Position numbers and translations under genes: made by a program. Positions 18,274 through 27,141 of a stretch of 64,000 nt of DNA are shown one piece after another; positions within the stretch are counted from its first letter, which is position 1; the number at the start of each line of letters is the position of its first letter. This DNA is from Tropicibacter alexandrii (lineage in GTDB: Bacteria > Pseudomonadota > Alphaproteobacteria > Rhodobacterales > Rhodobacteraceae), in contig NZ_RCTZ02000014.1 of the NCBI RefSeq assembly GCF_003667315.2, forward strand, positions 62,001-126,000, given 5' to 3'. A model generated the notes under the pieces. That model saw nothing but the letters and a program-made list of their open reading frames with translations, did no database searches and was not told the origin of the DNA.

Positions 18274-18755
18274 TCCTGCGAGAAGCCAGCCGTGACGCCG
18301 ACGAGGCCCGGGTTTGGGACATCCTGCGCCCCGCCGTCGAACGCGGTGATGTCTTTTGTGCGCAGCCAGATGGCGGTCAGGCGGGGGGGCTCGCGTATTT
18401 CTGGCCCGAAACGGCGCGGGTCTGGATTGCCGAGGACGCGGGCCGCGCGCTGGGTTGCTTCTACCTGCGACCGAACCAGACCGGCAACGGCGGCCATGTC
18501 TGCAATGCCGGATATTGCACCCGGCCCGAGGCCTCTGGCCGGGGGGTTGCCCGTGCCATGCTGGCCTTCTCGCTTGACGAGGCGCGGCGGCAGGGGTTTC
18601 GCGCCATGCAATACAATTTCGTCGTCTCGACCAACACCCGCGCCATCGCGACGTGGGAACGCGCCGGATTCGAGGTGGTGGGGCGCCTGCCGGGCGCCTT
18701 CGACCACCCGACCGAAGGAGAGGTCGATGCGCTGGTCATGTTTCGGCGGCTCTGA
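18270..18755 (+). CDS. GNAT family N-acetyltransferase
   Basis: This 161-residue protein starts MILREASRDADEARV. It has the acetyl-CoA-binding block ASGRGVARAMLAFSLDEARR, a Q/RxxGxG/A-type loop, and the late NTRAIATWERAGFEVVGR motif typical of RimJ/RimL-like acetyltransferases. The ATG at 18270 overlaps the channel stop (ATGA), which favours this start over a longer frame and implies translational coupling. The substrate is unknown. Confidence 0.85.
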   Translation: MILREASRDADEARVWDILRPAVERGDVFCAQPDGGQAGGLAYFWPETARVWIAEDAGRALGCFYLRPNQTGNGGHVCNAGYCTRPEASGRGVARAMLAFSLDEARRQGFRAMQYNFVVSTNTRAIATWERAGFEVVGRLPGAFDHPTEGEVDALVMFRRL

Positions 18756-18803
18756 CTGGCCCTCGTGCCGATCCGTGCTAGGCTGCACCGCAAAGGAGAC
18801 CTC

Positions 18804-19502
18804 ATGCCCGAAACAAAACTGCTGGCCGTCCTGATCGACGCCGACAACACCTCGCCGAAATTCGCAGGCGCGATCTTTGACGAGATCGCCTCGCTGGGTG
18901 AGGCGTCGGTGCGCCGCTGCTACGGCGATTTTTCCAGCCAGCAGATGGCAGGCTGGAATCGCGTGCAGGCCGATTTCGGCATCGTTCCGCACCATTCCCC
19001 CGCCAACACCGTGGGCAAGAACGCCAGTGATATCGCGCTGGTGATCGACGCGATGGACCTGATGCATTCCGGCCGGTTCGACGGCTTCGTTCTGGTCTCC
19101 TCGGACAGCGACTTTACCCGGCTGGCCAGCCGGGTGCGCGAGCAGGGGCTGGATGTGTACGGCATGGGTATGCAAAAGACCCCGGATGCGTTCCGCAAGG
19201 CCTGCAAGCGGTTCATTTTCCTTGAGAATCTGGATGGCGCCCCGGACCGGGACAAAGAGAAACCAGCCGGACGCTCGCCAAACGAGGCGCGGGACCTGAT
19301 CTTCAAGGCGATGGACGCACTGGAGCCCGAGGATGACTGGTATCGTCTCGGTGATATCGGTCAGGTCATCGGCGCCGCCAACCCGGATTTCGACACCCGC
19401 ACCTATGGCAAGCGCAAGTTGTCGGACTTGGTGAAGTCACTCAAGGTCTTTGAGATGCGGCAAGGCGACGGCAACCAAATGCTGGTGCGCCGGGTGGACT
19501 AG
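18804..19502 (+). CDS. NYN-domain nuclease-like protein with C-terminal OST-HTH/LOTUS domain
   Basis: This 232-residue protein has a PIN-like NYN domain (about 1-140): VLIDADNTS, KNASDIALVIDAMDLM and LVSSDSDFTRLA supply the acidic metal-binding residues of a probable ribonuclease. Residues about 155-230 form an OST-HTH/LOTUS RNA-binding domain (NEARDLIFKAMDAL ... YGKRKLSDLVKSL). The ATG at 18804 has AGGAG 6 nt upstream. It follows the channel and GNAT genes by 48 bp on the same strand. A role in RNA turnover is inferred; partners are unknown. Confidence 0.85.
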   Translation: MPETKLLAVLIDADNTSPKFAGAIFDEIASLGEASVRRCYGDFSSQQMAGWNRVQADFGIVPHHSPANTVGKNASDIALVIDAMDLMHSGRFDGFVLVSSDSDFTRLASRVREQGLDVYGMGMQKTPDAFRKACKRFIFLENLDGAPDRDKEKPAGRSPNEARDLIFKAMDALEPEDDWYRLGDIGQVIGAANPDFDTRTYGKRKLSDLVKSLKVFEMRQGDGNQMLVRRVD

Positions 19503-19518
19503 GGCGCCCGGGCTTGCG

Positions 19519-20454
19519 CTAGGGCAGACCGGCTGTCACCACCGCGATGATGGCGCTGACGGTCAGGATGCTGGCCGCGGTCGAGATCAGGATCGAGGCC
19601 GAGACGCGCTGCGGCGCGATGCCATAATGCTGCGCCAGAATGAAGACGTTTCCGGCCACGGGCAGCGCAGCTGCGCTGACCACGACTGCGGCGCGATAGG
19701 CGTCGACAGGGAAGATCACGTAGACCGCCAGCGCGACGAAGGCCGGATGCAGGATCAACTTGGCAAAGCTGAGCCATGCGGCGATCTGCAACCGCTCGGC
19801 AGATTTCGAGGCCAGCGACGCACCAATGGCGAATAACGCTCCGGGCGTTGCGGCATTGCCGAGGATCGTCAGAAAGGAATTGACCACCTCGGGCACCGGC
19901 AGGCCTGCGCCGGAAATGCCAAGGCCCAACGCGATGGAGACGATCATCGGGTTCTTCAGAAGCCCGATGGCGACCGTGCGAAAGATGCGCAGGGACACGG
20001 TGCCTTGGCGGGACGCGGTCACAAGGATCGTCAGCAGCGAGGAGAACACGATCAGGTCGATGGACAGGATCAGGATGATCGGGCCGACCGCGTCCTGACC
20101 CAGCAGCAGCGCCAGCATCGGCACGCCGAGAAAGCCGGTATTGCCGATGGCCGCGCATTGCGCCTCGATCGAGGCGGTCGGCAGGTCGAGACCGCGCCAG
20201 AATGCCCAGAACATCGCGATGCCATAGGTGAAGGCCGTGCCCCACAGGTAGGCGCTGGCCAGCCGTGGATCGAAGATCTCCGCGAAAGACAGGTTCGCCG
20301 AGAACCGCAGCAGCATCGCGGACAGGGCGAAGTAAAAGACAAACTTGGTGATGTGCGCTGTCGCTTCCTCGGGGAAAAAACGCGACTTGGCCGCGCCGTA
20401 GCCCAGCCCGATCAGGGCAAAGAAGGGCACTGTCTTGAGGAAGATTTCGAACAT
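19519..20454 (-). CDS. AEC (auxin efflux carrier) family transporter
   Basis: This 311-residue inner-membrane protein has about ten hydrophobic helices and is typical in length for the family. Diagnostic stretches are AAIGNTGFLGVPML and the C-terminal ALPVAGNVFILAQHYG. Bacterial members export or import small carboxylates such as malate; the substrate here is unknown. It is convergent with the NYN gene and preceded by a cluster of palindromes at 20511-20633. Confidence 0.85.
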   Translation of the reverse strand: MFEIFLKTVPFFALIGLGYGAAKSRFFPEEATAHITKFVFYFALSAMLLRFSANLSFAEIFDPRLASAYLWGTAFTYGIAMFWAFWRGLDLPTASIEAQCAAIGNTGFLGVPMLALLLGQDAVGPIILILSIDLIVFSSLLTILVTASRQGTVSLRIFRTVAIGLLKNPMIVSIALGLGISGAGLPVPEVVNSFLTILGNAATPGALFAIGASLASKSAERLQIAAWLSFAKLILHPAFVALAVYVIFPVDAYRAAVVVSAAALPVAGNVFILAQHYGIAPQRVSASILISTAASILTVSAIIAVVTAGLP

Positions 20455-20510
20455 GTGTTCGGCTTAGCATGCCGGTGGGCGGGGTCAATGTGCTGTTGCG
20501 GTTTCGCGGG

Positions 20511-20633
20511 CAAGGCGCTTCGAAGCGCCTTGGATCAAGCGCCTTAGAAGGCGCTTGTCGCGCGACGTCGATCGGGTGTGTTTCAAGGCTTTTCGAAAAG
20601 CCTTCTGCCGCTGCGCGGTGGCAGAGCGCCACC
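20511..20633. repeat. Cluster of perfect palindromes upstream of the AEC gene
   Basis: Four palindromes lie in a row: 20511-20532 (CAAGGCGCTTC then its complement, 22 bp), 20536-20557 (half-site CAAGCGCCTTA with one central mismatch, 22 bp), 20585-20604 (AAGGCTTTTC then its complement, 20 bp), and an imperfect hairpin at 20617-20633 (GGTGGC/GCCACC). The gap 20455-20663 holds no gene. A related pair is at 44428-44471. Confidence 0.8.
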
Positions 20634-20663
20634 GTCTGATACGGCGACCCAGCGCCGCAAAGC

Positions 20664-21173
20664 TCAGCCGCCGAGGGCTTTCACCGCCTGTCCGGCATTT
20701 GCCTCGTGCGGCAGGAATTGCAGCGCCGCCAGCGCATAGCCCGCCTCGTCCGGAAACGCGCCCCGCAGTGGCAGGATCACCTCGCAGGTGGATTGCACAC
20801 CCGGTGCCTTTCCGACGAAGGGCAGCGACACCAGCAGCGGTTTGCCTTGGCGTGCCAGCGTCTGGTAGACCGCCCAGATCATCGAGCCCGGCCCCTTGCC
20901 GGGCGTGACCGACAGGCACTTGCCCAGCATGTGCCGACCGGTGCCTTGGGTCATGGACGTTCCCATGTAGATCGGAAGGAAGTCGATCGGCATGCCGCTG
21001 TCATCCCGGATGATCTCGGTCAGGATTAGTGCGCCGCTCGCACTATCCTGCGACATGAAGTCGAAGTCTTCCATCAAGGGCAGTGACTCGCCGCGGCAGG
21101 CTGCGCGCCAGCGAAAGTAGACCCGGCGCTGATAATCAGGCAGGTCGCCCGGGGAAAAGTCGGCACTGTGCAT
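20664..21173 (-). CDS. PAS_5-like domain protein
   Basis: This 169-residue soluble protein has the layout of the PAS_5-type family common in alphaproteobacteria: an opening YFRWRAACRGESLPLMEDFD block, a central YMGTSMTQGTGRHMLGKCLS segment resembling the GT/TG motif, and a C-terminal LPLRG strand. No effector domain is attached. Its function is unknown; the family is sometimes linked to signalling or envelope stress. The assignment rests on pattern resemblance only. It is upstream of the AEC gene on the same strand but separated by 209 bp of palindromic DNA. Confidence 0.55.
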   Translation of the reverse strand: MHSADFSPGDLPDYQRRVYFRWRAACRGESLPLMEDFDFMSQDSASGALILTEIIRDDSGMPIDFLPIYMGTSMTQGTGRHMLGKCLSVTPGKGPGSMIWAVYQTLARQGKPLLVSLPFVGKAPGVQSTCEVILPLRGAFPDEAGYALAALQFLPHEANAGQAVKALGG

Positions 21174-21304
21174 CCTGTCGCCTTCACCTTGACGTGCCGG
21201 GCAACCCTACACGATTCACCGGGGCACGGGTGGAAAAAACCTGATTTTGAGGCGCGCTGCCCGGACCCGTTGACACCGGCTCTACAAAGGGTCCAAGTCG
21301 CGAC

Positions 21305-22195
21305 ATGCGCTATACCCGGTTCCATCTGCTGACCCTGCCCGCCAAGACCGCCTGCGCGCTGTGGCAGACCGGTCTCGGGCTGCTGCTGGCCTTCGTCATC
21401 ATGTATGCGCTGACCCAAGGGATTTTCGCGGTGACCGGCGCCATCATGGCACCACAAGGCTTCGAGGATCTGCTGGGCCAGATCAACCGCGGCGACACGG
21501 CTTTGGGCCTGATCCTGATGCTCGGCCTGATGGGGGCGATGGGGCTGGCCGCCTTTACCGTGACCGATCTGGTGCACAAGCGCCCGCCTTCGACCATCGT
21601 CGGTCCGTGGCCGCTGGCGCGCAGACAGTTCTGGGACGTGCTGTTGATCCTCGTGGCGCTCTACGCGGTGCTGATGATCCTGCCGCCTTGGGGGCTGTGG
21701 CGGGAAACCGCGCCGGGTTTGCCCCCGGGACGGTGGGTTGCCCTGTTGCCGGTGACGCTGCTGGCGCTGTTCATCCAGACCGGAAGCGAGGAATTGCTGT
21801 TTCGCGGCTATCTCCAGTCGCAATTGGGGGCACGGTTCCGCAGTCCTCTGGCGTGGATGGTCGTGCCCTCGGCGCTGTTCGGGCTGGGACACTACGCCCC
21901 CGAAATATACGGTGCGAATGCGTGGCTGGTGGTGGTTTGGGCGGTGATCTACGGCATGGCCAGCGCCGATCTGACGGCGCGTGCGGGGACGCTTGGACCA
22001 GCCGTGGCGTTCCACCTTGCCAACAACTTCGTCGCCATCGGGCTGTTCTCGATGCAGGGGGATATGTCCGGCCTCGCCCTGCGGCTGCTGCCCTTTGGTC
22101 CCGGTGACATTTCCGAGGTGGCCGGTTTCCTGCCGATCGACCTTGCCATGATCGGGGTCAGCTGGCTGGCGGCAAGGATCGCGATCCGCGCGTGA
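21305..22195 (+). CDS. CPBP (CAAX/Abi) family intramembrane metalloprotease
   Basis: This 296-residue membrane protein has about seven hydrophobic helices. The metalloprotease motifs are in order: EELLFRGYLQ (EExxxR), FGLGHY and HLANN. Such proteins cleave near membrane surfaces; bacterial substrates are mostly unknown. It ends 60 bp before accD on the same strand, but accD has its own leader and a functional link is not evident. Confidence 0.85.
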   Translation: MRYTRFHLLTLPAKTACALWQTGLGLLLAFVIMYALTQGIFAVTGAIMAPQGFEDLLGQINRGDTALGLILMLGLMGAMGLAAFTVTDLVHKRPPSTIVGPWPLARRQFWDVLLILVALYAVLMILPPWGLWRETAPGLPPGRWVALLPVTLLALFIQTGSEELLFRGYLQSQLGARFRSPLAWMVVPSALFGLGHYAPEIYGANAWLVVVWAVIYGMASADLTARAGTLGPAVAFHLANNFVAIGLFSMQGDMSGLALRLLPFGPGDISEVAGFLPIDLAMIGVSWLAARIAIRA

Positions 22196-22255
22196 TTGCA
22201 ATTTGTCGCGGGCGGGCTTAAGTCTGCGCCAGTTTCAAGACAGGTCAGGTCGCGC

Positions 22256-23179
22256 ATGAACTGGATCACCAACTACGTCCGCCCAAGGATCAACTCCATC
22301 TTTTCCCGCCGCGAGGTGCCGGAAAACCTCTGGTCCAAGTGCGACAGCTGCGGGACGATGCTGTTCCACCGCGAAATCAGCGACAACCTGAACGTCTGTT
22401 CCGAATGTGGCCACCACATGCACATCACGCCGCGCGACCGCTTTCTGGCGCTGTTCGACGGTGGTGTGTTCTCGGAAATCGACGTGCCGGAACCGCTGAC
22501 CGACCCGCTGCAATTCCGCGATCAGAAGAAATACCCCGAGCGCATGAAAGCCGCGCAAAAGGGCACCGGTGAAAAAGAGGCGATGCTGGTCGCCGCTGGC
22601 GAGATCGGGCGCACACCGGTGGTTTGTGCCGCGCAGGATTTCAGCTTCATGGGCGGGTCCATGGGCATGTATGTCGGCAACGCCATCGTGAAGGCCGCCG
22701 AAGAGGCCGTGCGTCTGGGCCGCCCGCTGATCCTGTTTTCCGCCGCTGGCGGCGCGCGCATGCAAGAGGGCATCCTGTCCCTGATGCAGATGCCGCGCAG
22801 CACCGTGGCGATCCAGATGCTGAAAGAGAAAAACCTGCCCTATATCGTCGTGCTCACGCATCCGACGACGGGCGGGGTGACGGCCTCCTATGCGATGTTG
22901 GGTGATATCCAGATCGCCGAACCCAACGCGCTGATCTGTTTCGCAGGTCCGCGTGTGATCGAGCAGACCATCCGCGAAAAGCTGCCCGAGGGCTTTCAGC
23001 GCGCCGAATACCTGCTGGACCACGGCATGCTCGACCGCGTGACCGACCGCCGCAAGCTGCGCGAGGAGCTGATCGTGATCTGTCGACAGCTTATGAAGAT
23101 GCCGCCGCCCACTTGGGGCGACCTGCCTGCGCCCGGCCCCGATGAGGCCAAGATGCCCCAGACGAAGCCCGCCAAATGA
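22256..23179 (+). CDS. accD: Acetyl-CoA carboxylase carboxyltransferase subunit beta
   Basis: This 307-residue subunit transfers carboxyl from carboxybiotin to acetyl-CoA, the first step of fatty acid synthesis, together with AccA. It carries the N-terminal zinc finger (CDSCG...CSECGHHM), the crotonase-like core FMGGSMG and the oxyanion segment SAAGGARMQEG. The ATG at 22256 begins MNWITNYVRPRI as in other alphaproteobacteria. The stop overlaps folC by 4 bp, the usual accD-folC arrangement. Confidence 0.95.
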   Translation: MNWITNYVRPRINSIFSRREVPENLWSKCDSCGTMLFHREISDNLNVCSECGHHMHITPRDRFLALFDGGVFSEIDVPEPLTDPLQFRDQKKYPERMKAAQKGTGEKEAMLVAAGEIGRTPVVCAAQDFSFMGGSMGMYVGNAIVKAAEEAVRLGRPLILFSAAGGARMQEGILSLMQMPRSTVAIQMLKEKNLPYIVVLTHPTTGGVTASYAMLGDIQIAEPNALICFAGPRVIEQTIREKLPEGFQRAEYLLDHGMLDRVTDRRKLREELIVICRQLMKMPPPTWGDLPAPGPDEAKMPQTKPAK

Positions 23180-24447
23180 ACACAACCTCCGATGTCATCC
23201 TCGACCGGATGATGGCCCTGCACCCCAAGGTGATCGACCTGGTGCTGGACCGCGTGTGGCGCTTGCTTGACGCTTTGGGCAACCCGCAAGACGATCTGCC
23301 GCCGGTGATCCATCTGGCCGGAACCAATGGCAAAGGCTCGACGCAGGCGATGATCCGCGCCGGACTGGAGGCCTCGGGCAAGCGCGTGCATGCCTATACA
23401 TCGCCGCACCTTGCGCGCTTCCACGAACGCATCCGGCTGGCGGGCGAGCTGATTACGGAACAGCACCTGACCGAGGTGCTGGACGAATGCTACGCCGCCA
23501 ATGGTGGCGAGACCATCACCTATTTCGAGATCACGACCTGCGCCGCGCTGCTGGCGATGGCGCGCACGCCCGCCGATTTCACCCTGCTGGAAACCGGACT
23601 TGGCGGGCGGCTGGATGCGACCAACGTGGTGGCAAAGCCCGCGCTGACGATCATCACGCCGATCTCGATGGATCACGAACAGTTCCTTGGGGACACGCTG
23701 GCGAAGATCGCCGGTGAAAAGGCCGGGATTCTGAAGCGCGGCGTGCCTTGCGTCGTCGGCCCGCAGCCTGACGCGGTGCTGGAGGTGATCGAGGCCCGTG
23801 CGCAGGCGCTGGGCTGCCCGCTGCTGGCCCATGGTCAACAGTGGCATGTGTCGGAGGAACGCGGTCGCCTTGTCTATCAGGACGAAACCGGGTTGCTGGA
23901 CCTGCCGATGCCCGCGCTGGCCGGTGCGCATCAGGTACAGAATGCCGGGGCGGCGCTTGCGGCCTTGCGGCACCTGAAGGCGGGCGAGGCCGCGTATGAG
24001 GGCGCGATGACCGATGTCACTTGGCCCGCGCGCATGCAACGCCTGCGCTCCGGTCCACTGGTCGATCAGGCAGGCCGTGCCAAACTGTGGCTCGATGGTG
24101 GGCACAACCCCGCGGCGGGCGAGGCGCTGGCCGACTACCTGTCGAAACTGCCGGGCCGCAAGGTCCACCTGATCTGCGGGATGCTGAACACCAAGGATGC
24201 GCGCGGTTTTCTGCGACCGCTGGCCACGCAGGCGGAAAGCCTGACCGCCGTGTCCATTCCCGGCGAGGCGAACACCCTTCCGGCCGAGGAAACGGCGCGG
24301 TTGGCCGCTGAAAGCGGGCATCGCGCGTTTCAGGCCGATGGGCTTGGCGCGGCGCTTGCGGCGATCCTTGAAGCGGAGCCGGACGCACGGGTGCTGATTT
24401 GTGGCTCTCTCTACCTTGCCGGGAACGTGCTGCGCGATCACGCCTGA
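23176..24447 (+). CDS. folC: Folylpolyglutamate synthase / dihydrofolate synthase
   Basis: This 423-residue Mur-ligase-type enzyme adds glutamate to dihydropteroate and folates. It has the ATP loop HLAGTNGKGSTQAM near residue 50, SPHLARFHERI, the metal-binding ETGLGGRLDATNV block and DGGHNPAAGEAL in the C-terminal domain. Length is normal. Its ATG overlaps the accD stop, so the two are translationally coupled. Confidence 0.95.
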   Translation: MNTTSDVILDRMMALHPKVIDLVLDRVWRLLDALGNPQDDLPPVIHLAGTNGKGSTQAMIRAGLEASGKRVHAYTSPHLARFHERIRLAGELITEQHLTEVLDECYAANGGETITYFEITTCAALLAMARTPADFTLLETGLGGRLDATNVVAKPALTIITPISMDHEQFLGDTLAKIAGEKAGILKRGVPCVVGPQPDAVLEVIEARAQALGCPLLAHGQQWHVSEERGRLVYQDETGLLDLPMPALAGAHQVQNAGAALAALRHLKAGEAAYEGAMTDVTWPARMQRLRSGPLVDQAGRAKLWLDGGHNPAAGEALADYLSKLPGRKVHLICGMLNTKDARGFLRPLATQAESLTAVSIPGEANTLPAEETARLAAESGHRAFQADGLGAALAAILEAEPDARVLICGSLYLAGNVLRDHA

Positions 24448-24518
24448 TTAACGGGAATTTTCCGAAAATTTGACCGTTTGGTTGCGCGTAATCCGGTCAA
24501 CGGCCCAAAAATAGATTG

Positions 24519-24534
24519 TTAATGATTCATTAAC
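24519..24534. promoter_or_regulatory. CtrA-type binding site
   Basis: TTAA, seven bases (tgattca), then TTAAC: an exact match to the full alphaproteobacterial CtrA site. It lies 39 bp before the STAS-like gene in an AT-rich stretch unlike the surrounding DNA. A further TTAAC half-site is at about 24450. In Rhodobacterales CtrA controls motility, gene transfer agents and signalling genes. Confidence 0.6.
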
Positions 24535-24573
24535 TTTTTAGAGCGCTGCAAGTTGACACATGCAGCGAAGACA

Positions 24574-25026
24574 ATGTCTATCCGGATTACGCTCTTTCCC
24601 GAGTTCTCGTTTTGTTACGTCGAAGTGGCAGGCTTGCTGAGCCTCGCGGACCTTGCGCGTGGCTATGCCGAGGCGCAGGCAAAGCCCGGATGGGAGGCGA
24701 TCCGCCATTCCCTGAACGACCTGCGTGGCCTGCACGACATGCGGATCTTTCCCGAAGGCATGGAACAGTTCGCAAAGGTGCTGGCGCAGGACGTGGCCAA
24801 GATGGCCAAGCCGCGCGACATCGCGATCCTTTGCCCGCCGCCGCGCAGCATCGGCATGTTGTCGGAATATGCCCGGCTCGTGCAGGAACTGAGCCCAGGC
24901 CGCTGTGCCATCCACCAGAATTTCCGTCGTGCCATGGACTGGCTGGGTGCCCCTGCCGCCTGCCACGACCTGCGCCTGCCCTCGGGGCGACGGATCGAGG
25001 ACCGCGATCCGGACTGGACGACGTGA
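24574..25026 (+). CDS. SpoIIAA/STAS-like hypothetical protein
   Basis: This 150-residue soluble protein (MSIRITLFPEFSFCYVEVAG...) alternates strands and helices: a first strand pair, a LADLARGYAEA helix, HSLNDLRGLHDM and DIAILCPPPRS. This looks like a single SpoIIAA/STAS-fold domain of the type that measures or relays membrane-associated signals, but I cannot name the family firmly. The ATG at 24574 is chosen over a TTG at 24553 because the protein fold begins there; the ribosome site is weak. A CtrA-type site precedes it. It opens a same-strand series with the rhodanese and LysM genes. Confidence 0.6.
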   Translation: MSIRITLFPEFSFCYVEVAGLLSLADLARGYAEAQAKPGWEAIRHSLNDLRGLHDMRIFPEGMEQFAKVLAQDVAKMAKPRDIAILCPPPRSIGMLSEYARLVQELSPGRCAIHQNFRRAMDWLGAPAACHDLRLPSGRRIEDRDPDWTT

Positions 25027-25074
25027 CACAGCAACAGTCAAGGCGGGTGCGACCCTTGAAATACCCCCCGGATG

Positions 25075-25104
25075 TTGACTGATTCGAGGGAAATGCCCTA
25101 TATT
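25075..25104 (+). promoter_or_regulatory. Sigma-70-like promoter of the rhodanese-like gene
   Basis: TTGACT (25075-25080) and TATATT (25099-25104) are 18 bp apart, 49 bp before the start at 25153. A good housekeeping match in an otherwise GC-rich region. Confidence 0.5.
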
Positions 25105-25152
25105 TTGCTCTAACCACAATGGCCGGCCCAACCGGCTGCAGAGGAAGAGCAG

Positions 25153-25728
25153 ATGATCAAAGGTCTTATCCCGGCCCTTTGCTGCATGGCGACCGTGCTG
25201 GCGCACCCCGCCGGTGCGCAATCGGGTCGTATTTCCGAGACCCGCGACAGTTTCCAGTTCTCCCTCAACGGTGTGCCCGTCACGATCGAGCGCAAGGGGC
25301 GGTCCTGCCCGTCGGATTGCATTCAGCCGATGCAGGCGGTGCGCGGTGTGGCCACGATCGGCGAGCTGGAATTGCTGGATTTCCTCGAAATCTTCGTGGC
25401 GTCGGGCAAAGGGTTGCTGATCGACGCGCGTCTGCCGCAGGGCTTTGCCAGCGGGACCGTGCCCGGCGCGGTCAATGTGCCCGAGGCCACGCTGCGCCCC
25501 GACAACCCCTATCGCGACGACTTGCTGAGCGCGCTTGGCGTGCGCGGTGGCGATTTCTCGGGGGCGTTCGACCTCGTGCTGTTCGGCGGGGGGGCCGATG
25601 ACGCGCAGGCGGTGTCCGCCCTGCGCAGCCTGAGCGACAGCGGCTACCCGGCGGACAAGTTGAAATATTATCGCGGCGGGGTACAGGCGTGGACGGCGCT
25701 GGGCCTGAGCCTTGCCAGCGGACAGTAA
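25153..25728 (+). CDS. Exported rhodanese-fold protein lacking the catalytic cysteine
   Basis: This 191-residue protein has a signal peptide (MIKGLIPALCCMATVLAHPAGA, cleavage near residue 22-23). From about residue 75 the rhodanese fold is visible: LLIDARLPQGFASGTVPGAVNVP is the conserved first strand-loop, and YYRGGVQAWTALGL is the C-terminal block. The active-site loop, where CxxGxR is expected after LVLF, reads GGGADDAQ, so the sulfur-carrying Cys is absent. The two Cys near residue 55 (CPSDC) are outside the fold. It is probably a periplasmic binding or structural protein, not a sulfurtransferase. Two LysM proteins follow on the same strand. Confidence 0.8.
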   Translation: MIKGLIPALCCMATVLAHPAGAQSGRISETRDSFQFSLNGVPVTIERKGRSCPSDCIQPMQAVRGVATIGELELLDFLEIFVASGKGLLIDARLPQGFASGTVPGAVNVPEATLRPDNPYRDDLLSALGVRGGDFSGAFDLVLFGGGADDAQAVSALRSLSDSGYPADKLKYYRGGVQAWTALGLSLASGQ

Positions 25729-25746
25729 AAGTATGTGGGGTAGGTC

Positions 25747-26325
25747 ATGATCCGGATGGTTCTTTTCGCAGTCGGGTTCATCGCGATCACCGTCACGCTG
25801 ATCGTCGTGCAGCCGGGCGCCAACCGCCGGACTGCGGACATGTCTGCCCCGGACCCCGTCACCCGTGCCGAGCCGGCCCTTGCGCCCCTGCCGCAGGAAA
25901 GCGCGCCCGTCGCCATGGCCGTGCCGGACTTCACGCCCGCCTTGCCAAGCGCCGAACCTGCGCAGGCCGCTGCTCCGGTGCCGACGGCGGGGCTGGATGA
26001 TCAGACGATGCGCCAGATGACGTGGGAAACCCTGTCGAGCCTGAACCACGCGACCGGACGGCAGACCGCGCCCGGACAGCCCGGCAGCCTGCTGCACACA
26101 ATCGTGAGGCGGTCTCTGGATGCGCCGGTGGGGGCGGCGCCACCGCAGGCGGGCAAGATGGCCGATATGTATGTGGTTCAGGCCGGTGACAGCCTCGTGT
26201 CCATCGCCGAAAAGATCTACGGCGACGTCAACATGACGGGGCCTCTCTTTGCGGCGAACCAGTCGATCCTGACGCGGCCTGACGACCTGAGGCCCGGCCA
26301 GACCCTGATGCTGCCCTCAAAATAA
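25747..26325 (+). CDS. LysM-domain protein with N-terminal membrane anchor
   Basis: This 192-residue protein has an N-terminal hydrophobic segment (MIRMVLFAVGFIAITVTLIVV), a Pro/Ala-rich spacer, and a LysM peptidoglycan-binding domain from about residue 140 (YVVQAGDSLVSIAEKIYGD to LRPGQTLMLPS). It is expected to be anchored in the inner membrane with LysM in the periplasm. It starts 18 bp after the rhodanese-like gene, so the two are cotranscribed. No catalytic domain is present. Confidence 0.85.
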   Translation: MIRMVLFAVGFIAITVTLIVVQPGANRRTADMSAPDPVTRAEPALAPLPQESAPVAMAVPDFTPALPSAEPAQAAAPVPTAGLDDQTMRQMTWETLSSLNHATGRQTAPGQPGSLLHTIVRRSLDAPVGAAPPQAGKMADMYVVQAGDSLVSIAEKIYGDVNMTGPLFAANQSILTRPDDLRPGQTLMLPSK

Positions 26326-26397
26326 GCGACTTTCCTGCACCCACTTATAGCTGGCTCGGCTTTCGACGCGCCTATGTGTTGACAGCTCTACTATATG

Positions 26398-26426
26398 TTG
26401 ACGGCTCAAAGCTGATTCGGCTATAC
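26398..26426 (+). promoter_or_regulatory. Candidate promoter of the second LysM gene
   Basis: TTGACG (26398-26403) and CTATAC (26421-26426) are 17 bp apart. A second TTGACA-containing copy of the same phrase (TGTTGACAGCTC versus TGTTGACGGCTC) lies 20 bp upstream. The 214-bp gap holds no other feature I can see. Confidence 0.4.
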
Positions 26427-26539
26427 CGTTAGGCAACGCGAAACCGCTGCCAAAACTGGTGCCGCGTTTGGGGGACTGCAATGTTGACGACCGACGTGAC
26501 CGGCCTTGCCGGGGTCGCGCCCTGTTGCGGAGGGCGCGC

Positions 26540-27097
26540 ATGATCAGGATTATCTTGCTGGGCGTGGCATTCTTCTCGGCCACGGGCGCGTTGCTCTGGG
26601 GACTGAACGCCTATCCCGACAAGGCCGTGCCCGCCATCGATCAGGTCAGCCGGACGGCGCCGGACCCGCTGGGCCTTCAGCCCAGCTTCGCCGCCGCGAC
26701 GGCCCCGTTGACGCCCGCCGTGGCCGCGGTCGAGCCGCCCGCCCCCGCTGCGGTGAAGCGACCGGAAGCGGCTCCGCAAGCCGTCGTTGCCACACCCGCA
26801 CCTGCCGTCGAGCCGGAGATGGACATCGTCCGCAAGATGAGCCTCGGCATCGTGCAGGAATTGCAAAAACCCGTCGCGAACCAGCCCGCGCCCGTACAGG
26901 CCGCCAAGGTCGCGCCCCAAGCCGAAGCGACGCGGAGCCATGTGGTGCAGCCCGGCGACAGCCTGCCGGGCATCGCCTTTCGCTATTATGGCACGACGGT
27001 CGCATATCTTCAGATTCTACAGGCAAACCCGGACGTGCTGAGCGACCCGTCCGAGTTGACCGCAGGCATGGTCCTGCGGTTGCCCGAAACGCGTTAA
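26540..27097 (+). CDS. Second LysM-domain membrane-anchored protein
   Basis: This 185-residue protein has the same design as the gene at 25747: N-terminal MIRIILLGVAFFSATGALLW anchor, a long Ala/Pro spacer with a short helix (MDIVRKMSLGIVQELQ; compare TMRQMTWETLSSL in the paralogue), and a C-terminal LysM (HVVQPGDSLPGIAFRYYGT to LTAGMVLRLPETR). GGAGGG before the ATG at 26540 fixes the start. The pair are tandem paralogues. It is followed by a strong terminator. Confidence 0.85.
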   Translation: MIRIILLGVAFFSATGALLWGLNAYPDKAVPAIDQVSRTAPDPLGLQPSFAAATAPLTPAVAAVEPPAPAAVKRPEAAPQAVVATPAPAVEPEMDIVRKMSLGIVQELQKPVANQPAPVQAAKVAPQAEATRSHVVQPGDSLPGIAFRYYGTTVAYLQILQANPDVLSDPSELTAGMVLRLPETR

Positions 27098-27141
27098 AAC
27101 GTCAGGCAGAGAACCAGACAGAGCAGGCAGAACGCAGCCTT

